Below are positions 60,929 to 64,000 of a DNA stretch of 64,000 nucleotides, one piece after another (position 1 is the stretch's first letter; each line of letters begins with the position of its first letter). A program made the position numbers and the translations under genes. The notes under the pieces are model-generated. The model was not told where the DNA came from. It worked only from the letters and a program-made list of their open reading frames with translations, and did not search any database. This DNA is from Sulfurovum zhangzhouensis (lineage in GTDB: Bacteria > Campylobacterota > Campylobacteria > Campylobacterales > Sulfurovaceae), in assembly GCF_030347965.1 (NCBI RefSeq), contig NZ_JAQIBD010000002.1:124001-188000 (forward strand), written 5' to 3'.

Positions 60929-61873
60929 TTATAAAATTGTATTAAATATATACCCGATCGCAATAATACCACTTCCTACAATGGCAAAAAATATGCCGAT
61001 AAGTTTTAACGAAATGATCTTTTTGAGTATCAGTGCTTCTGGTAAACTCAGTGCCGTTACCGCCATCATAAAACTGAGTGCTGTTCCTAAAAGCATCCCC
61101 TTACTTGTAAGTACTTCTACCAGAGGCATCACACCTGCAGCGTTAGAGTACATAGGGATTCCCATGATCACAGCTATGATCACGGCAAGAGGATTTCCCT
61201 CACCGGTATAGCGTGCGATAAAATCAGTCGGGATATATCCATGTATCCATGCTCCTACACCTACACCAAGCAATACATACAGATAAATCTTTTTGAAAAT
61301 ATCAAATGTGTTGTTCCATGCTTCTTTTGCTCTGTCTTTTAATGTCAGTTTTACTAGTTCAGCTTTCAGTTCAGAACTTGTTGGTTTAACATCCAGCAAT
61401 ATCTCTTTTTCCACGCCCATTTTTCCAATAAAATAACCGCCGATGACAGCTACCATGAGTCCGAAACCGATATAAATTGCTGTAATTTTCCAGCCAAAAA
61501 GTCCAAAAAGCATCGCGATGGCAATCTCATTATTCATTGGGGCAGAGATAAGATAACTAAAGGTTACTCCTATCGGGATCCTTGCCTGAATAAAACCTAG
61601 AAAAAGAGGGATCGCAGAGCAAGAGCAAAACGGTGTGACAATTCCAAACAATGAAGCTCCCACATGACCATACAATGCAGATTTACCTTGAAGATGGGCT
61701 CTAACATACTCTGTATTGACCCATGTTCTTAAAAAAGAAACTGCAAAGATAATAGTGAGTAGCAAAAACCATATCTTTATAGTGTCATAGATAAAAAAGT
61801 GTGCAGCATCAGCCAACTTTCCTTCTATACCTACAAAGCTATAGATAAACTCTTTTGAGAGTTCGTACCACAT
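60929..61873 (-). CDS. ArsP-like permease (DUF318 family)
   Basis: A 314-residue inner-membrane protein with about eight helices. The key motif TPFCSCSAIPLFLGF (about 80-94) is shared with ArsP, which exports trivalent organoarsenicals such as methylarsenite. The middle loop is basic (KAELVKLTLKDRAKEAW). The start codon follows directly after the arsC stop. With ArsI in the same operon an organoarsenical role is likely, but related permeases move other substrates. Confidence 0.82.
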   Translation of the reverse strand: MWYELSKEFIYSFVGIEGKLADAAHFFIYDTIKIWFLLLTIIFAVSFLRTWVNTEYVRAHLQGKSALYGHVGASLFGIVTPFCSCSAIPLFLGFIQARIPIGVTFSYLISAPMNNEIAIAMLFGLFGWKITAIYIGFGLMVAVIGGYFIGKMGVEKEILLDVKPTSSELKAELVKLTLKDRAKEAWNNTFDIFKKIYLYVLLGVGVGAWIHGYIPTDFIARYTGEGNPLAVIIAVIMGIPMYSNAAGVMPLVEVLTSKGMLLGTALSFMMAVTALSLPEALILKKIISLKLIGIFFAIVGSGIIAIGYIFNTIL

Positions 61874-62278
61874 TTAACAAAGCTCCTCTTTAACAATTGG
61901 TAGGAGTTCTTTTTCAATCAGATTCAATGTTTTTTCATACTCTTCTACCGCTTTACCACTTGGATCTTCAAAACCTACATGTATTGTTTTCACTGCTTTA
62001 GGAAACATAGGACAGGTTTCATGGGCATGATCACATACCGTTACAACCAGATCAAAAGGCGTATCCAATACCGTTTCAATGACTTTTGAGTGGTATTCAT
62101 CTTTCCAATACCCTTTTGATTCCAGTAATGCTTGAGCATTTGGATTGACTTTCCCGCTTGCTTTGACACCTGAACTTTGAGCTTCAACACAATCACCAAG
62201 CTTGGCATTGATCAGGGCCTCTGCCATAATTGAACGACAACTGTTCCCCGTACATAAGATCAACACATTTTTTTTCAT
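61874..62278 (-). CDS. arsC: arsenate reductase (ArsC, thioredoxin-coupled LMW-phosphatase type)
   Basis: Cytosolic enzyme reducing As(V) to As(III). 134 residues. The P-loop and first catalytic Cys are in VLILCTGNSCRS (about 6-17), and the redox Cys pair is in TVCDHAHETCP (about 80-90). This is the pI258-like class that uses thioredoxin, which fits the thioredoxin genes in the operon. It overlaps arsR by 4 bases. Confidence 0.94.
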   Translation of the reverse strand: MKKNVLILCTGNSCRSIMAEALINAKLGDCVEAQSSGVKASGKVNPNAQALLESKGYWKDEYHSKVIETVLDTPFDLVVTVCDHAHETCPMFPKAVKTIHVGFEDPSGKAVEEYEKTLNLIEKELLPIVKEELC

Positions 62279-62598
62279 ATTTTACATCCTTGAGTCTGTG
62301 ATATTTTGTTTAAATCCGGAAGCTTGATATCCAGATGACCTATTTCTTGCAATGCTTCACTACGAAAGCGGTCCAATGGTTTTCTAATGGAGTAATAGGC
62401 CCATGTCCCTTTACGTTCAACCCGTAGAAAGCCGGCATCTTTTAGAATTTTCAGATGACGTGACAGACGGGATTGAATCATATTAAACGATGACTGCATA
62501 TCACATACACAAGTTTCACCATATTCATCAAGAAATCTAAGTATCAATACTCTCGTTTCATCATTAAGTGCAGCAATACTTTTTAAGAAAATGTCCAT
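62275..62598 (-). CDS. arsR: ArsR-family arsenite-responsive repressor
   Basis: A 107-residue winged-helix repressor. The recognition helix is in MIQSRLSRHLKILKDAGFL and the N-terminal ETCVCDM supplies a CxC-like sensing pair. The wing is VERKGTWAYYSI. A late Cys (QGCKI) may add a ligand. The ATG at 62598 follows AAAAGGAG; an upstream start would add 11 residues. It is the first gene of the leftward ars operon and overlaps arsC by 4 bases. A truncated paralog lies at 56758. Confidence 0.93.
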   Translation of the reverse strand: MDIFLKSIAALNDETRVLILRFLDEYGETCVCDMQSSFNMIQSRLSRHLKILKDAGFLRVERKGTWAYYSIRKPLDRFRSEALQEIGHLDIKLPDLNKISQTQGCKI

Positions 62599-62645
62599 AG
62601 TACTCCTTTTAGAATTGTTGAATTGTAGCAAAAGAAAATCAATAA

Positions 62646-62666
62646 ATCAATATATCTTGATATAAT
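62646..62666. promoter_or_regulatory. ArsR operator candidate and divergent promoter
   Basis: ATCAA (62646-62650) and TTGAT (62657-62661) form an inverted repeat with 6 bases between, in the region between arsR and arsB. TATAAT (62661-62666) is a good -10 for arsB. The repeat overlaps that box and would also cover the leftward promoter, as expected for one repressor controlling both sides. ATCAA-TTGAT arms are common in ArsR/SmtB operators. Confidence 0.5.
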
Positions 62667-62712
62667 TATTTTTTTGATATAGTTTTCATAATAATTCATT
62701 GGAGTATAAAGT

Positions 62713-63975
62713 ATGTTATTAGCGATGTCGGTTTTTTTGATCACCTTGATATTTGTGATCTGGCAGCCTAAAGGTCTTCAGATAGGGACAACAGCTGTTA
62801 TAGGCGCAATTATTGCACTGATTGTCGGTGTAGTAAGTTATGCGGATATCTTTACGGTTATAAATATTGTGTGGGATGCGACATTGGCATTTATCGGAAT
62901 TATCATTCTTTCAATGGTACTTGATCAGATAGGCTTTTTTGAGTGGGCAGCGATAAAAATGGCAAAACTTAGCCGTGGCAGCGGGAACAGAATGTTCGTA
63001 TACATACTGTTATTGGGAGCTATCGTCGCTGCATTCTTTGCCAATGACGGAGCCGCATTGATCCTCACACCTATATTGCTTGCGAAAATGAAGTACTTGA
63101 AAATGAATCCTTTGGCAATCTTCGCATTTTTGATGGCTGGAGGATTTATCGGTGACAGTGCATCCAACCCTCTGGTGATTTCAAACCTGACCAATATCGT
63201 TACTGCCGGATACTTTGACATCGGATTCGTTGAGTATGTAAAAAATATGTTTTTGCCTAATCTTCTATCGATCATCGCTTCAATTGTAGTCTTGTGGATC
63301 TATTTCCGCAAAGACATTCCATTGAATGTTGATGTATCTACACTACCGGAGGCTTATTCAGTGATTAAAAACCAAACGATGTTCAAGCTCTCTTGGTTTT
63401 TCTTGGCACTGCTTATGATCGGTTATTTTATTGGAGATCGTATGCATCTGCCTGTTTCTGTTTTTGCACTTGGCGGAGCACTGATCTTTTTGGCAATAGC
63501 AAATCATTTTAAAGCAGTTAAACCGATCATGACGATCAAGGCAGCACCATGGCAAGTCGTTTGGTTTAGTATCGGACTCTATGTTGTAGTCTATGGGCTT
63601 AAGAATGCAGGACTTACGGAGATCATAGCTTCATGGATCACAGATCTTAGTGGACAGGGAACTGTAACAGCTGTGTTGGGAACCGGTTTTTTATCTGCAA
63701 TTATTAGCTCAGTGATGAATAATATGCCAACAATCATGATCATGGATATAGCAATTGACCATGTTGGGTATATTGGCAATGAAGCACTGGTCTATGCCAA
63801 TATTTTAGGTTCAAACTTAGGTCCAAAAATGACACCTATCGGTTCACTTGCTACATTACTTTGGCTACATGTACTCGCACAAAAAGGTGTTAAAATCACC
63901 TGGGGACAGTATATGAAAGTCGGACTTGTCATAACCCCGCCTGTATTACTTGTAGCATTACTCGGATTAATATAA
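62713..63975 (+). CDS. arsB: ArsB-type arsenite efflux pump
   Basis: A 420-residue inner-membrane antiporter of the ArsB/NhaD superfamily, about 11-12 helices. Conserved patches: FANDGAALILTPILLAKM (about 116-133), GGFIGDSASNPLVISNLTN (about 149-167), and MNNMPTIMIMD and NILGSNLGPKMTPIGSLATL near the end. It exports arsenite, working with ArsC. It is divergent from the ars operon. TGGAG ribosome site before the ATG. An ORF starts directly after its stop. Confidence 0.93.
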   Translation: MLLAMSVFLITLIFVIWQPKGLQIGTTAVIGAIIALIVGVVSYADIFTVINIVWDATLAFIGIIILSMVLDQIGFFEWAAIKMAKLSRGSGNRMFVYILLLGAIVAAFFANDGAALILTPILLAKMKYLKMNPLAIFAFLMAGGFIGDSASNPLVISNLTNIVTAGYFDIGFVEYVKNMFLPNLLSIIASIVVLWIYFRKDIPLNVDVSTLPEAYSVIKNQTMFKLSWFFLALLMIGYFIGDRMHLPVSVFALGGALIFLAIANHFKAVKPIMTIKAAPWQVVWFSIGLYVVVYGLKNAGLTEIIASWITDLSGQGTVTAVLGTGFLSAIISSVMNNMPTIMIMDIAIDHVGYIGNEALVYANILGSNLGPKMTPIGSLATLLWLHVLAQKGVKITWGQYMKVGLVITPPVLLVALLGLI

Positions 63976-64000
63976 ATGACTAAAGATATAGAGGATCTGT
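63976..64000 (+). CDS. start of a gene that runs off the window
   Basis: An ATG follows the arsB stop without a gap and stays open to the end of the window (MTKDIEDL). Only 8 codons are visible, with no clear ribosome site, so coupling to arsB would be needed. Too short to identify. Confidence 0.35.

Noticed and set aside
1-64000. tRNA, rRNA, tmRNA or CRISPR array
   Set aside because: I saw no GTTCGA-type T-loop with matching acceptor arms, no rRNA-like stretches and no regularly spaced repeats. Reading by eye could miss a single tRNA.
1-64000. Insertion sequence or prophage
   Set aside because: No transposase, integrase or phage structural gene is present; the repeats seen are short and non-coding.

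Overview
The window looks like chromosome of a Campylobacterota (Epsilonproteobacteria) member, most like Sulfurovum or a near relative. This is inferred from gene content and protein style, not from a marker gene. The DNA is AT-rich (I estimate just under 40% GC), promoters are dominated by a GC-TATAAT type -10 element with no obvious -35, c-type cytochromes and peroxidases are frequent, and a heme-containing GGDEF/EAL sensor, an MtfA-type peptidase, an SO_0444-type metal permease and Campylobacterota-style housekeeping genes are present. I found no rRNA, tRNA, CRISPR array, intact insertion sequence or prophage.

Layout. 1-4.5 kb: oxygen-dependent HemF with an alpha/beta hydrolase, QueC, YbeY, a cation antiporter and two small lipoproteins. 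4.6-8.8 kb: two secreted lipoproteins, one di-heme with calcium-loop-like motifs and one PhoX-like, plus a tiny lysine-rich protein. 8.8-19.4 kb: PEP synthase, beta-CASP nuclease-like protein, LOG protein, ThiI, a heme-linked c-di-GMP enzyme and a DEAD-box helicase. 19.5-25.6 kb: a more accessory stretch with YjjB/YjjP flanked by related repeats, a J-domain protein, a MarR pair, an orphan Spo11/topoisomerase VI-A-like Toprim protein and a secreted NTF2-like protein. 25.9-37.6 kb: di-heme cytochrome c peroxidase, MtfA, YgiQ, HAD hydrolase, adenylate kinase, CorA, MscS, and a three-gene retropepsin / transglutaminase-7TM / ATP-grasp set. 38-51.7 kb: metal permease, PDC-type membrane protein, DUF4139 protein, cytochrome c, then FolD, LepB, RpiB, Apt, TrpB, PepA, hemerythrin, REC protein, YchF, DUF302 and DUF1456. 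51.8-58.7 kb: a GC-rich acetolactate decarboxylase between REP-like palindromes, ZnuABC zinc uptake, DNA polymerase IV, a truncated ArsR-like ORF, AcpH, a Mut7-C protein and a BFD-like protein. 58.8-64 kb: a divergent arsenic island.

The arsenic island is the clearest multi-gene system. arsR, arsC, an ArsP-like permease, a small Cys-rich protein, a small CxxC thioredoxin, a CcdA-like membrane electron carrier, a periplasmic thioredoxin and an ArsI-like lyase run leftward as one compact operon. An ArsB-type efflux pump is divergent across a short promoter/operator region. It combines arsenate reduction, arsenite efflux, organoarsenical cleavage and export, and an embedded thiol-redox module.

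The most unusual items are the orphan Spo11/Topo VI-A-like protein, a family of small REP-like palindromes (two near 20 kb, one at 21.4 kb, one at 51.8 kb, two near 52.7 kb, one at 55.4 kb) flanking yjjBP, the GC-rich budA and znuABC, a 24-bp intergenic inverted repeat at 30.6 kb, and three genes whose -10 box sits so close to the start codon that the mRNA may be leaderless.
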